NCBI GenBank assembly: GCA_902614375.1
Contig: CACMKZ010000003.1
Location: 85,471-149,470 of the forward strand
Reading direction: 5' to 3'
Source of the DNA: an uncultured Alphaproteobacteria bacterium
GTDB lineage: Bacteria > Pseudomonadota > Alphaproteobacteria > HIMB59 > GCA-002718135
DNA length: 64,000 nucleotides
Shown here: one piece after another, positions 8,199 through 17,320 of the stretch
How positions within the stretch are numbered: position 1 is the first letter of the stretch
Layout of the letters: the number at the start of each line of letters is the position of its first letter
The notes under the pieces: generated by a model
Seen by the model: only the letters and a program-made list of their open reading frames with translations
What the model was told of the DNA's origin: nothing
Databases searched by the model: none
Position numbers and translations under genes: made by a program

Positions 8199-9248
8199 AT
8201 GAAAATTTTACCTAACAAAATAAATAAATTTTTTGATAGCATTTTGTCAAAACTATCTGTTCAAAAAAAAGATAGAAATTTACTTATTAAATCACTTTTA
8301 GATTCTTCTATTAGAGGCGTGGACAGTCATGGTATTAGACTATTTTCTCATTACGTAAAATGTATTGAAAACGGAAGAATAAAAGCAAAACCTAAAATGA
8401 AGCTTATAAAAAAAAATAGAGGTGTAGCTGTATATGATGCTGATGATGGCTTAGGGCATGTAGCAGCATTAAAGGCATCAGCAATAGTATCATCTATGGC
8501 AAAGAAGAATGGCATTGCTTCAATTGGCATAATAAACTCCTCACACTATGGTGCTGCAGGTGTATATTCTATGGATATTGCACAAAACGACTGTGTTGGT
8601 TTTTCATTTACACACTCAGATGCTTTTGCCATACCGTACAATGGTAAGAAACCTTTTCACGGTACTAATCCTTATTCTTTTACAGCACCAATAAGTAATA
8701 AAAACTTTTTACATGCAGATTTTTCTTCAACTTCGATAGCATGGAATAAAGTTATGAGAGCCAGAGCAAATTCTACTAAATTAAATTCTGAGATTGCACT
8801 TGATAAATCCGGCAACTACACAACTAACCCTTATAACGCTGTTTCTCTGGCTCCACTTGGAGGTAAAGAATATGGATATAAAGGTTTTGGATTATCTTCT
8901 TCAGTAGAAATAATGTGCGGACCTCTTATTGGTATGGCTCATGGATACCGTTTATTATCAATGATTGGACCAGATTTTAGTACGCCAAGAAAGTTAGGAC
9001 ATTTCTTAATCGCCATTTCATTAAATGCTTTCACAACAAAAAATCAATATTTTAAAGGTATGAAAAACTATATGAGTGATCTAAAAAAACAAAAATCAAA
9101 AAAAAATAATAATCCAATTTTATATCCAGGCGAAAAAGAAAAAATTACTTCTAAAAAAAGATTAAAAACAGGTATTCCAATAGATAAGGAATTAAAAACC
9201 GATTTTTTATTTTTAGCAAATAAATATAAGGTAAAAATTAATTTATAG
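8199..9248 (+). CDS. Malate/L-lactate dehydrogenase family oxidoreductase (Ldh_2)
   Basis: NAD(P)-dependent 2-keto/2-hydroxy acid oxidoreductase of the non-Rossmann Ldh_2 fold, 349 residues. The hallmark RGVDSHGIRLF near residue 32 contains the catalytic histidine. NSSHYGAAGVYS, the HGTNPYSFTAP cofactor-binding region and GYKGFGLSSSVEIM are also family-typical. Characterised relatives reduce 2,3-diketo-L-gulonate, oxidise ureidoglycolate or sulfolactate, or act on malate or lactate. Sitting between the UxuB-like gene (1-base gap) and convergent uxuA (11-base tail overlap), it probably handles a sugar-derived keto acid. The exact substrate is unknown. Confidence 0.87.
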   Translation: MKILPNKINKFFDSILSKLSVQKKDRNLLIKSLLDSSIRGVDSHGIRLFSHYVKCIENGRIKAKPKMKLIKKNRGVAVYDADDGLGHVAALKASAIVSSMAKKNGIASIGIINSSHYGAAGVYSMDIAQNDCVGFSFTHSDAFAIPYNGKKPFHGTNPYSFTAPISNKNFLHADFSSTSIAWNKVMRARANSTKLNSEIALDKSGNYTTNPYNAVSLAPLGGKEYGYKGFGLSSSVEIMCGPLIGMAHGYRLLSMIGPDFSTPRKLGHFLIAISLNAFTTKNQYFKGMKNYMSDLKKQKSKKNNNPILYPGEKEKITSKKRLKTGIPIDKELKTDFLFLANKYKVKINL

Positions 9249-10425
9249 CTTTTATTACACCTTTAAGCTGATCTAGCCCTTTCATTCTGCCTAATAATGA
9301 ATATCCAGGTATTACTGAATTAAATTGGTCATGAAGTATTGTATGCCCATGATCAGGCCTCATAGGAATTTGTTTAATAGGATGATTACTTTTTTTCCTT
9401 TTATTTTCTTCTTTTAATATTGCTTTGACAATAGACACCATGTCTAGGCTTCCATTAAGGTGATCATCTTCATAAAAATTGAGGGATTTTGGAATGTGTC
9501 TTATATTTCTTAAATGAATAAAATTTATATAAGAACCATATTTTTTAATTATATTGACTAAGTTGTTTTTTTTATTAACACCAAGGGATCCTGTACAAAA
9601 AGTTAAACCTACATTTGTATCTTTTTTTATATTCACAATAAAATTAATATCTTTCTCATTAGAAACAATTCTTGGTAATCCATAAACATTATATGGAGGA
9701 TCATCTGGATGAATATTGTAATGAATATTATATTTTTTTATGATTGGATAAATTTCTTCTATAAAATCTTTTAAATTATTTTGTAAATCACTATGATTTA
9801 ATTCTGCAAATTGATCAATCTCATAATTTAAATCTTTAATTGTATACTTTCTATCGTTTGCAGCTAATCCCCCAAGTAAAGACATCTTAAGTTTTTTTAA
9901 ATCACTAGAATTCATTTTTTGTAATATTTTTTTTGAAGTATAGATTTCTTTGGATGAATACCTTTTTTTTGCTGTTTTAGATTTCAAAATAAAATTTTCA
10001 AATGCACAGACATGAAGATGATTATATTTTAGAGCAAATGCTCCATTTGGTAGTTGATGATTTAAATCTGTTCTCACCCAATCAATCAATGGCATAAAAT
10101 TGTAACAAATATTTTTAATCTTATTCTTTCCTAAATTTATCAATGACTCTTTGTATTGATCTATGTAATATTTATATCTCCCTGACCTCTTTTTTATGTC
10201 ATTATGGACAGGAAGACTTTCAACAACACTCCAAGTTAAATTTTTATTGTTATTAATTTTGAAACTTTCAATAAATTTCTTCCTTTTCTTGATTTCGAAT
10301 GCAGACCATTTTTCACCATATTTTATTTGTGCTAGTGATGATACGATTCCTTCAACGCCTATCTGTCGAATTTGATCTAATTTTGAAGGATCATTATGAC
10401 CAAACCATCTAAATGAATACAGCAT
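9238..10425 (-). CDS. uxuA: Mannonate dehydratase
   Basis: Dehydrates D-mannonate to 2-keto-3-deoxy-D-gluconate in the cytoplasm, using a divalent metal. The 395-residue length matches UxuA. Family motifs are the N-terminal SFRWFGHNDP, the metal-binding HPDDPPYNVYGLPRI, FCTGSLG, IHLRNI and, near the C-terminus, MRPDHGH. It is transcribed toward the Ldh_2 gene, and its 5' end faces the promoter region of the sugar ABC importer, so both may be controlled from the same 100-base gap. Its product feeds the 2-keto-3-deoxygluconate kinase and KDPG aldolase encoded at 19970-21416. Confidence 0.95.
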   Translation of the reverse strand: MLYSFRWFGHNDPSKLDQIRQIGVEGIVSSLAQIKYGEKWSAFEIKKRKKFIESFKINNNKNLTWSVVESLPVHNDIKKRSGRYKYYIDQYKESLINLGKNKIKNICYNFMPLIDWVRTDLNHQLPNGAFALKYNHLHVCAFENFILKSKTAKKRYSSKEIYTSKKILQKMNSSDLKKLKMSLLGGLAANDRKYTIKDLNYEIDQFAELNHSDLQNNLKDFIEEIYPIIKKYNIHYNIHPDDPPYNVYGLPRIVSNEKDINFIVNIKKDTNVGLTFCTGSLGVNKKNNLVNIIKKYGSYINFIHLRNIRHIPKSLNFYEDDHLNGSLDMVSIVKAILKEENKRKKSNHPIKQIPMRPDHGHTILHDQFNSVIPGYSLLGRMKGLDQLKGVIKAIN

Positions 10426-10478
10426 GCGACAATAGTATAATCAATATAATTATAAATAAATACTTTATTTTATTTTTG

Positions 10479-10525
10479 TTGATTTAAGTTCTAATTCTGC
10501 ATACATTAAAATAAATTTAAGGAGG
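10479..10525 (+). promoter_or_regulatory. Putative promoter and strong Shine-Dalgarno of the sugar importer operon
   Basis: In the gap between divergent uxuA and the binding-protein gene, TTGATT (10479-10484) and TACATT (10502-10507) are separated by 17 bases, a weak sigma-70-like match. A near-perfect Shine-Dalgarno AAGGAGG lies at 10519-10525. It is one base from the ATG at 10527 but four from the ATG at 10530, which favours the second start. The promoter call is tentative in such AT-rich DNA; the ribosome-binding site is clear. Confidence 0.45.
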
Positions 10526-10529
10526 AATG

Positions 10530-11558
10530 ATGAAAAAATTTATAATATTTTTAACTTCTTTTTTTGCTTTACTAGTATCACCTGTTTTTGCAGGTGGTCA
10601 TGGTGTTACTAAAGTAGCTCTAGTCCCTGGTGGCCCGCACCCTTATTTTGCTGCGTGGGAACAAGCAGGTTTAGATGCTGTAGAAGACTTTGGTTTAGGA
10701 AAAGCAGATTACAGAGTCCCTGCAGAGTGGGATCTAAGTCAACAAAACGAGTTAATTGAAAGTTTAGTTGGTCAAGGTTACAATGCAGTACTTGTATTTC
10801 CTGGTGATGCAGTTGGTACAAATAAAATTTTAGGTGAACTAGATGATGCTGGTATACCAACAGCTGCTTTAGCAGGATGTGTTGAACAACCAACTCAAGC
10901 AAAATTTTGTTTTGGAACTGACACTGGTCACTCAGCTTATCTTGGTACAAAAGAATTAATTAAAGCTTTAGGTGGCAAAGGAAAAATTGCTCACTTTACT
11001 GGTTTCTTAGTTGATCCAAATACAACTCTAAGAATCAATGCTGTTGAACAAGCTGTTTCAGAAGCAGGCGGTGGAGTAGAAATTATTCAAGTTATTGCTG
11101 ATATTGATGCTTATGAACCAGCTGATGAAAAAATTAATGCTTTCATGGCGGCTCAAGGAAGTGAAGTAGATGGTATTGTTACTACTGCTTGGGTTCCTGC
11201 TGTTGTAGCAGCACAAGCTTTAACTAATATGGGCGATAAAAGAATTAAAATGGTTGGTATTGATCATGACGAAGTAGTTTTAAAAGCTATTAAAGATGGT
11301 TATGTTCATGGAACTATGCTTCAAAACCCATATGGGCAAGGTTACATTGGTTCATATGTAATGGACAAAGTTAGACAAGGTTGTGAGTTCAAAGCTGATG
11401 CACCTTGGAAATCAACTGCACAAACTGATCAATTTATTGACTCAGGTACTGTATTTGTTGATATTAGCGATGTTGATACATACGTTATGGCTATGAGAGG
11501 AATTTCTCTAGAAATTTTAGAAACTTTTGATAGCACATATCTAAACTGTCCAAGTTAA
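10530..11558 (+). CDS. Sugar ABC transporter periplasmic binding protein (RbsB-like)
   Basis: Periplasmic sugar-binding protein of the ribose/xylose type (Peripla_BP_4), about 342 residues. The start KKFIIFLTSFFALLVSP gives a basic then hydrophobic signal peptide ending in VFA|GG. The mature protein has ligand-pocket features such as VALVPGGPHPYFAAWEQAG and the hinge region with DTGHSAYLG. A strong Shine-Dalgarno precedes it and an intrinsic terminator follows it, a layout that yields more binding protein than permease. It heads the operon of two permeases, an ATPase and the fucose genes, so L-fucose or a related sugar is the likely ligand, though this is inferred from neighbours only. Confidence 0.92.
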   Translation: MKKFIIFLTSFFALLVSPVFAGGHGVTKVALVPGGPHPYFAAWEQAGLDAVEDFGLGKADYRVPAEWDLSQQNELIESLVGQGYNAVLVFPGDAVGTNKILGELDDAGIPTAALAGCVEQPTQAKFCFGTDTGHSAYLGTKELIKALGGKGKIAHFTGFLVDPNTTLRINAVEQAVSEAGGGVEIIQVIADIDAYEPADEKINAFMAAQGSEVDGIVTTAWVPAVVAAQALTNMGDKRIKMVGIDHDEVVLKAIKDGYVHGTMLQNPYGQGYIGSYVMDKVRQGCEFKADAPWKSTAQTDQFIDSGTVFVDISDVDTYVMAMRGISLEILETFDSTYLNCPS

Positions 11559-11566
11559 AATAATAT

Positions 11567-11590
11567 GGGGGCATTAAGCCCCCTTTTTTT
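11567..11590 (+). terminator. Intrinsic terminator/attenuator between binding protein and permease
   Basis: GGGGGC at 11567-11572, a five-base ATTAA loop and GCCCCC at 11578-11583 form a six-base-pair, all-GC stem followed by seven T residues (11584-11590). This is the most GC-rich palindrome noticed in the window. The T tract runs directly into the ATG of the next gene, leaving no Shine-Dalgarno. Partial read-through would give a high binding-protein to permease ratio. Confidence 0.9.
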
Positions 11591-12577
11591 ATGAATAATA
11601 AAATTCCTAATTTTGTAAAAACTAATCAGTTTGGTTTACTTATATTGGTAATTGTATTTATTTGTATTTTCTCCTTTTCAACTGATGGATTTACTTCAAG
11701 ATTCAACATTTATGCACTCTCAAGAGTAGTTGCTCTGGATATAATGATTGGTTTAGCAATGATGGTAGTTATACTTACTGGAGGTTTAAATCTATCTCTA
11801 GGTGCTTTAGGTGTTTCTGCAGCAATGTTTGGTGGTTGGTGTATGGAAAGTATGGGAATTCCTATTTCTATTACAATCATTTTAGTTTTAGCTTTTGGAT
11901 CATTTCTAGGTTGGATTAATGGATTTGTAACTGTTAGAACAGGTGTTCATAGTTTCATTGTTACACTGGCAACGATGAGTATTTATTTTGGCTTCATGAC
12001 CTTGCTTACTGAAGCAGAAGCTTTTAGAAAATTACCAGAGGCTTTTACTGATTTTGGAAGTTTAAAACTTTTCAATAAATATATTTCACCATTGCTAATT
12101 ATTAGTGTGCTAACTTGTTTTGTACTTTACTACATTTTTAAATACACTGATATTGGACGAAAGCTTATCGCAGCTGGAGCTAATCCTGATGCTGCAGAAT
12201 TATCAGGTATTTCTGTAGATAGAATGTTTATTTATTGTCATATGCTGTCAGGCTTTTTAGCAGCACTAGCTGGCATAATGTTAACAGCAAGAATTGGTGC
12301 TGCAATTCCGTCTATGGCTGGTCATCTTGGATTTGATTGGTTATTACCTGCTTTTTTAGCTCCAGTATTGGGTGGAACACTTCTTTCTGGAGGTAAGGTT
12401 ACAGTTTTTGGAACAATGCTAGGAGCAATTCTTGTTACATTAATAAATAATGGATTATACTTAATTGATGTAGGTGAATTCTGGGTAAGATTTTTTCTTG
12501 GTATCATATTATTAGGAGCTGTTCTTCTAGATAGAGCTAGGGAATATTTTACTGTTAAAAATTCAATTGTTTCATGA
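11591..12577 (+). CDS. Sugar ABC transporter permease (RbsC-like), first
   Basis: Inner-membrane permease of the branched-chain amino acid/ribose type, 328 residues with about nine hydrophobic segments. It contains GLAMMVVILTGGLNLSLGA and the conserved late segment APVLGGTLLSGGKVTVFGTMLGA, which carries the ATPase-coupling region of RbsC proteins. The ATG immediately follows the T tract of a terminator hairpin, so translation must start without a Shine-Dalgarno and close to a stable stem. The 3' end overlaps the second permease by four bases. It likely pairs with that second permease as a heterodimer for import of the sugar catabolised by the downstream genes. Confidence 0.9.
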   Translation: MNNKIPNFVKTNQFGLLILVIVFICIFSFSTDGFTSRFNIYALSRVVALDIMIGLAMMVVILTGGLNLSLGALGVSAAMFGGWCMESMGIPISITIILVLAFGSFLGWINGFVTVRTGVHSFIVTLATMSIYFGFMTLLTEAEAFRKLPEAFTDFGSLKLFNKYISPLLIISVLTCFVLYYIFKYTDIGRKLIAAGANPDAAELSGISVDRMFIYCHMLSGFLAALAGIMLTARIGAAIPSMAGHLGFDWLLPAFLAPVLGGTLLSGGKVTVFGTMLGAILVTLINNGLYLIDVGEFWVRFFLGIILLGAVLLDRAREYFTVKNSIVS

Positions 12578-13542
12578 GCGCGCTTTTAAAAAAAGATTGG
12601 TTTGGACTTGGCTTAGTTTTAATTTTTGGTTCAATTTTAATTTCATTGTTTAAGCCTGCATTTATTTCCCCATTCAATTTATATGTTTTAATGCTGAGTG
12701 TTAGTTTGATGCTCGTTGTGGCAATGTCACAAATGATTATCATTGCAATTGGTCAAATGAACTTATCTGTCGGAGCAATTGGTGGCTTAGTTGCGATTTC
12801 ATTTACTGGCTTAATGGAAGTTTATAGCATGTCTATTTTTCCTGCTGTTCTGATTGGATTATTAATTGGTCTTGCTTGTGGTTTTATAAACGGATACATA
12901 ACTGTTAAAACTGGCATATCAGCTTTTATTATTACCCTTGCTACACTTTACATTTTTAAAGGAATGAATTTAGGAATAACAGAGGCTCAACCTTTTTATG
13001 AAATTCCTGAGGCTGTTAAATTTTTTGGAAATGCAAAAATCTTTGGCCCTATACCTTACTTAGTTATTATACCAATTATTATAACTGTGCTGATGTGGAT
13101 TTTAATGAATAGAACATCACTTGGAAGGTATATGCTGGCATACGGGAATAATGTACAATCATCAGAACTAATAGGAATATCTTCAACAAAAATAGTTATT
13201 TATGCTCATGTTATATCAGGCCTTTTAGCTGCTATCGGTGGAATGTTAGTGGTTTGTAGATTACAACTTGGGACACCCAATATAGGTGATTCTTGGCTAT
13301 TACCTTCATTTGCTGCTCCGGTAATTGGAGGCGCTATACTTGCTGGTGGAAAAGTAGATGTTATTGCTACTGCTTTTGGTGTGATATTAGTTTCTATAAT
13401 TTCTCAAGCTTTAGTAATTTTTAAAATTGATCCTTTTTTTGTTCAAATATTTTTAGGATTTATGATTTTATTAGCGGTATTTATAAATAGATACAGAGAA
13501 TATAGAGAAGAGAGAAGAACAAAGGTTTTTTCAGATGAGTGA
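12574..13542 (+). CDS. Sugar ABC transporter permease (RbsC-like), second
   Basis: Second permease of the same family, 322 residues and clearly diverged from the first. Key stretches are MIIIAIGQMNLSVGAIGG and AAPVIGGAILAGGKVDVIAT, equivalent to the coupling region. Two different permease genes with a single double-domain ATPase suggest a heterodimeric membrane channel. It starts within ATGA, overlapping the previous gene by four bases, and overlaps the ATPase gene by eight, so the three are translationally coupled. Expression probably depends on read-through of the terminator at 11567-11590. Confidence 0.9.
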   Translation: MSALLKKDWFGLGLVLIFGSILISLFKPAFISPFNLYVLMLSVSLMLVVAMSQMIIIAIGQMNLSVGAIGGLVAISFTGLMEVYSMSIFPAVLIGLLIGLACGFINGYITVKTGISAFIITLATLYIFKGMNLGITEAQPFYEIPEAVKFFGNAKIFGPIPYLVIIPIIITVLMWILMNRTSLGRYMLAYGNNVQSSELIGISSTKIVIYAHVISGLLAAIGGMLVVCRLQLGTPNIGDSWLLPSFAAPVIGGAILAGGKVDVIATAFGVILVSIISQALVIFKIDPFFVQIFLGFMILLAVFINRYREYREERRTKVFSDE

Positions 13543-15043
13543 TTATATTTTAGAACTCAACAACATTACAAAAAATTTTCCTGGTGTTAAAGCTCTTGAT
13601 AATGCAAACTTCAGACTCAAAAAAAAATCAATCCATGCACTTCTTGGTGAAAATGGAGCAGGAAAATCTACATTAATTAAAATAATTACAGGAGTATATA
13701 ACCAAAATGAAGGTAAGCTATTTTTAAATAATCAAGAGAAGTCTTTTTCTTCACCTAATGAAGCAATGAATGCTGGAATTTCAGTTGTGCACCAAGAAAG
13801 AAATTTAATTAGGAGGTTTTCAGTTGGTGAAAATTTAATGTTAACCAACCTTCCTAAAAATAATTTAGGTTTAATTGATTATAATACTGTTGCCAAAGAA
13901 TCAAAAAAATGGCTCGATATTATGGAGCTGGATATAGATCCAAATACAATAGTATCAGATTTAACAGTTGCAAAAATGCAACTTTGTGAAATAGCTAAAG
14001 CCTTATCCTTAGAATCAAAAATACTATTATTAGATGAGCCAACTTCATCATTATCCCCACAAGATACAAAAAATTTATTTGCATTACTTAAACGATTAGT
14101 TGCTGAACAAGATGTAAGTATAGTATTTGTTAGTCACAAATTAGAGGAAGTATTTGAAATTTGTGATGAAGTTACTGTTTTGAGAGATGGTAAAAATGCT
14201 TGTGAGTCTGAACAAATTACTAATCTTAATAGACAGAAACTTGTTAAATTAATGATTGGTAGAGATGAACAAATAATTAAATCTAAGAAAAATATTGATT
14301 TTACAGATGAAAGTTTACTAGATCTACAATCAATAAACACTGACCTTGGTCATAAAAATATTAATTTAAATTTAAAAAAAGGAGAAATACTTGGATTATA
14401 CGGTTTAGTTGGCGCAGGAAGAACAGAATTAATAAAATGTGTACTTGGGTTAGATAAAATTAATTCTGGACAGATTTTACTCAACAATAAAGAAATTAAA
14501 ATTAAGTCTCCAAAAGATGCACTAGAAAAATATAAAATTGGATACATAAGTGAAGATAGAAAAAAAGAGGGATTAATTCTAATGCATGATGTTTTATCCA
14601 ATGCCGGAATAACAGTCTGGTCAAATTTGAAAAAAATATTATCCTTTTTAAATGACAGTATTGTTTACAATAAAGTAGATCCTTATGTGAAACAACTTGA
14701 AGTAAAAACACCTTCATACCAACAAATCGTTTCTAACTTATCTGGAGGTAATCAGCAAAAAATTAGTGTAGCTAAATGGCTAGCTTCTGGAACTGATATA
14801 TTATTTATTGATGAACCCACAGTTGGTATAGATATAAAAACAAAATCTTACCTTCATGAATTAATTATTGAACTATCTTTAAAAGGCACATCAATAATTT
14901 TAATTACCAGTGATATGCCTGAAATGATTAGCTTAGCAGATAGAATTATAACAATGAAAGATTTTAAGGTAGTCGGTGAAACTATCAATAATCATAACTA
15001 TGAAGAAATGAGTTCATCAATTATGGGAAATATTCATGAATAA
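13535..15043 (+). CDS. Sugar ABC transporter ATP-binding protein with two ATPase domains (RbsA-like)
   Basis: Cytoplasmic ATPase of a ribose-type importer, 502 residues, with two nucleotide-binding domains as in RbsA/XylG/MglA. Domain 1 has Walker A GENGAGKSTL and Walker B LLLDEPTSSL. Domain 2 has the degenerate Walker A GLVGAGRTEL expected in this family, signature LSGGNQQKISVAKWL and Walker B ILFIDEPTVGID. The intact domain 1 motifs and typical domain 2 changes imply a functional protein. It overlaps both the preceding permease and the following aldo/keto reductase by eight bases, tying transport to catabolism. Confidence 0.93.
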   Translation: MSDYILELNNITKNFPGVKALDNANFRLKKKSIHALLGENGAGKSTLIKIITGVYNQNEGKLFLNNQEKSFSSPNEAMNAGISVVHQERNLIRRFSVGENLMLTNLPKNNLGLIDYNTVAKESKKWLDIMELDIDPNTIVSDLTVAKMQLCEIAKALSLESKILLLDEPTSSLSPQDTKNLFALLKRLVAEQDVSIVFVSHKLEEVFEICDEVTVLRDGKNACESEQITNLNRQKLVKLMIGRDEQIIKSKKNIDFTDESLLDLQSINTDLGHKNINLNLKKGEILGLYGLVGAGRTELIKCVLGLDKINSGQILLNNKEIKIKSPKDALEKYKIGYISEDRKKEGLILMHDVLSNAGITVWSNLKKILSFLNDSIVYNKVDPYVKQLEVKTPSYQQIVSNLSGGNQQKISVAKWLASGTDILFIDEPTVGIDIKTKSYLHELIIELSLKGTSIILITSDMPEMISLADRIITMKDFKVVGETINNHNYEEMSSSIMGNIHE

Positions 15044-16037
15044 AAGACAGCTTGGAAAAACTGATATAAACTTAACAGCTATTGGTTTTGGTGGAGCGCC
15101 CTTAGGCAATTTATTTGAAAATCTTGATGAACGAAATTGCTACGACATACTTGAAAAAAGCTATGAAAAAGGAATCAATATTTATGATACATCACCTTTA
15201 TATGGTTATGGATTAAGTGAACATAGATTAGGAAATTTTTTAAAAACTGTAGATGAGGATAGTTATTTTTTATCAACAAAAGTTGGAAGATATCTAACAC
15301 CAGCAAAAAAAGATAATATAGATAGAGGGAGATTTGCAGGAAGTTTAAATTTTTCTCCTAATCTCGATTACTCTTATGACGGTGTGATGAGAGCATTTGA
15401 GCAATCATTACTAAGATTAGCTGTTTCAAAAGTAGATATTTGCTTAATTCATGATGTAGATCGATTTAATTTTGGTGACGAGGTTGATCATTATTTTAAA
15501 TTAGCAATGGATGGCGCGTATAAAGCCGTACAAAAACTAAAAGAAGAAAAAGTTATCAAGGCTATTGGAGTAGGAGTAAATGACTCTGATATATGTGCAC
15601 GATTTGCAAATGCAGGCGATTTTGATTGTATGGTTCTAGCAGGCAGATATTCATTATTGGATCAAAATGCTCTCAATGATTTTTTCCCTATTGCTGAAAA
15701 AAATAATATAGGAATTATTCTTGCAGGAATTTTTAATTCAGGAATTTTAGCTAAAGGTGTAGGTGAAAATATTACTTATTTTTATGATAAAATTCCAGAA
15801 GAAGTTAAACAACGATACTTAAAAATTGCAAATATTTGTAAAAAATATGATGTGCCTGTCCCTGCAGCAGCAATACAATTTTGCTATACAAATAAACTTG
15901 TTACTTCCATGATATTAGGTATGGATAGGCTTGATCAAGTGGAGCAAAACTTAGGATTTTTAAATTTTCCTATACCTGAAGATTTGTGGAAAGATTTACT
16001 TAATGAAAAACTAATTGATGAAAGATGTCCAATATGA
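15036..16037 (+). CDS. Aldo/keto reductase, L-fucose/L-galactose dehydrogenase-like
   Basis: Probable NAD(P)-dependent oxidation of an aldose at C1 to its lactone. The 333-residue protein starts with KRQLGKTDINLTAIGFGGAP, typical of the D-threo-aldose 1-dehydrogenase/L-fucose dehydrogenase group of aldo/keto reductases, which also contains plant L-galactose dehydrogenase. The catalytic aspartate and tyrosine are in YDTSPLYGYGLSEHRLG, and the catalytic histidine is in DICLIHDVDR. It comes directly before L-fuconate dehydratase and a lactonase, the next steps of oxidative fucose breakdown. Pyridoxal 4-dehydrogenases are similar, but context favours the sugar role. Confidence 0.83.
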   Translation: MNKRQLGKTDINLTAIGFGGAPLGNLFENLDERNCYDILEKSYEKGINIYDTSPLYGYGLSEHRLGNFLKTVDEDSYFLSTKVGRYLTPAKKDNIDRGRFAGSLNFSPNLDYSYDGVMRAFEQSLLRLAVSKVDICLIHDVDRFNFGDEVDHYFKLAMDGAYKAVQKLKEEKVIKAIGVGVNDSDICARFANAGDFDCMVLAGRYSLLDQNALNDFFPIAEKNNIGIILAGIFNSGILAKGVGENITYFYDKIPEEVKQRYLKIANICKKYDVPVPAAAIQFCYTNKLVTSMILGMDRLDQVEQNLGFLNFPIPEDLWKDLLNEKLIDERCPI

Positions 16038-17320
16038 AAATAATTGATATTAAAACTCAGGATATTCGTTTTCCAACATCAAAAGATAATTTGGGAACTG
16101 ATGCTGTACATGTTGATTGTGATTATTCTGCAACCTATGTCACAATATTTACTGATCAAAAAGATCTAACCGGTATTGGATTAACCTTTACTATTGGAAA
16201 AGGTAATGATCTTTGTTGTACTGTTATAGAATACTTTAAAGAATTTATTATTGGAAAAAATATTGAGGAAATAGAAAGGGATATTGCATCCATATGGGAA
16301 AAAATTACAAACCACAGTCAATTAAGATGGGTAGGGCCACAAAAAGGTGTAACACATCTTGCAGCTGCAGCTTTTTTTAATGCAATATGGGATTTAATTT
16401 CTAAATTTCATAAAAAACCTCTTTGGAGATACATAATAGAATTAGAAACAACAGATTTATTAAATAAACTCTCTTTTTCTTATATCGACGATGTAATTAC
16501 TAAAGATGAAGCGGCTAAAATAATTGATCAAAAAAAATTAAGTTTGCCTTCAAACTTAGACGATTTAAATTCCACTATTTTTCCAGCATACACAACTGCA
16601 GCTGGTTGGTTGGGGTATTCAGATGAAAAAATGAAAAGACTAGTTGAAGAAAATTTAAGTAAGGGTTGGACTCATTTTAAAATGAAAGTTGGTCAAGATA
16701 TAGAAAGAGATATCCATCGCTGTAAATTAGTAAGAGAATTAATAGGTGATAATAATAAATTGATGGTAGATTCAAATCAAATCTGGAGTGTAAATGAAAC
16801 TATAGAAAATATTGGAAAACTAAAACAGTTCGATATTTTATTCTATGAAGAACCAACCAACCCTGATGATGTTTTAGGTTTTAAAAAAATTAAAGATGCA
16901 CATCCTGACATTAATCTTGCAACAGGAGAAATGATACAAAATAAAGTTATGTTTAAACAATTTATAGAACACAAATCTTTAGATTATTGCCAAATTGATA
17001 GTTGTAGAATTGCAAGTATAAATGAAATTTTACCAGTTCTTTTAATAGCTAGTAAGTTTAATACCCCCGTTATTCCTCACGCAGGTGGCGTTGGTTTATG
17101 TGAATATGTTCAACATTTAAATCTAATCAACAAGTTTATAATTTCTAATCATGAATTATTATTAAGTGAATATGCAGAAAGCTGCTCTGAACATTTTGAA
17201 AATCCAGCAATAATTAAAGATGGTGGATATGTTACTCCTACAAATCCAGGATATTCTGTAAAAATTAAAGATAGTTCTCTTAATGAATTTGATTATAATA
17301 ATGGTACTTATTGGAAATAA
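16034..17320 (+). CDS. L-fuconate dehydratase (enolase superfamily)
   Basis: Dehydrates L-fuconate to 2-keto-3-deoxy-L-fuconate with Mg2+. The N-terminus IIDIKTQDIRFPTS matches fuconate dehydratases. The K-x-K catalytic pair is at residues 216-218 (HFKMKVGQD). Metal ligands are in MVDSNQIW and FYEEPTNPDD, ATGEM gives the third acidic ligand, and IPHAGGVGLCEYVQHL carries the catalytic histidine. Length 428 residues, normal for the family. ATG at 16034 overlaps the previous stop as ATGA; a start nine bases upstream is less likely. The Xanthomonas enzyme also accepts L-galactonate and other acid sugars, so fucose may not be the only substrate. Confidence 0.92.
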   Translation: MKIIDIKTQDIRFPTSKDNLGTDAVHVDCDYSATYVTIFTDQKDLTGIGLTFTIGKGNDLCCTVIEYFKEFIIGKNIEEIERDIASIWEKITNHSQLRWVGPQKGVTHLAAAAFFNAIWDLISKFHKKPLWRYIIELETTDLLNKLSFSYIDDVITKDEAAKIIDQKKLSLPSNLDDLNSTIFPAYTTAAGWLGYSDEKMKRLVEENLSKGWTHFKMKVGQDIERDIHRCKLVRELIGDNNKLMVDSNQIWSVNETIENIGKLKQFDILFYEEPTNPDDVLGFKKIKDAHPDINLATGEMIQNKVMFKQFIEHKSLDYCQIDSCRIASINEILPVLLIASKFNTPVIPHAGGVGLCEYVQHLNLINKFIISNHELLLSEYAESCSEHFENPAIIKDGGYVTPTNPGYSVKIKDSSLNEFDYNNGTYWK

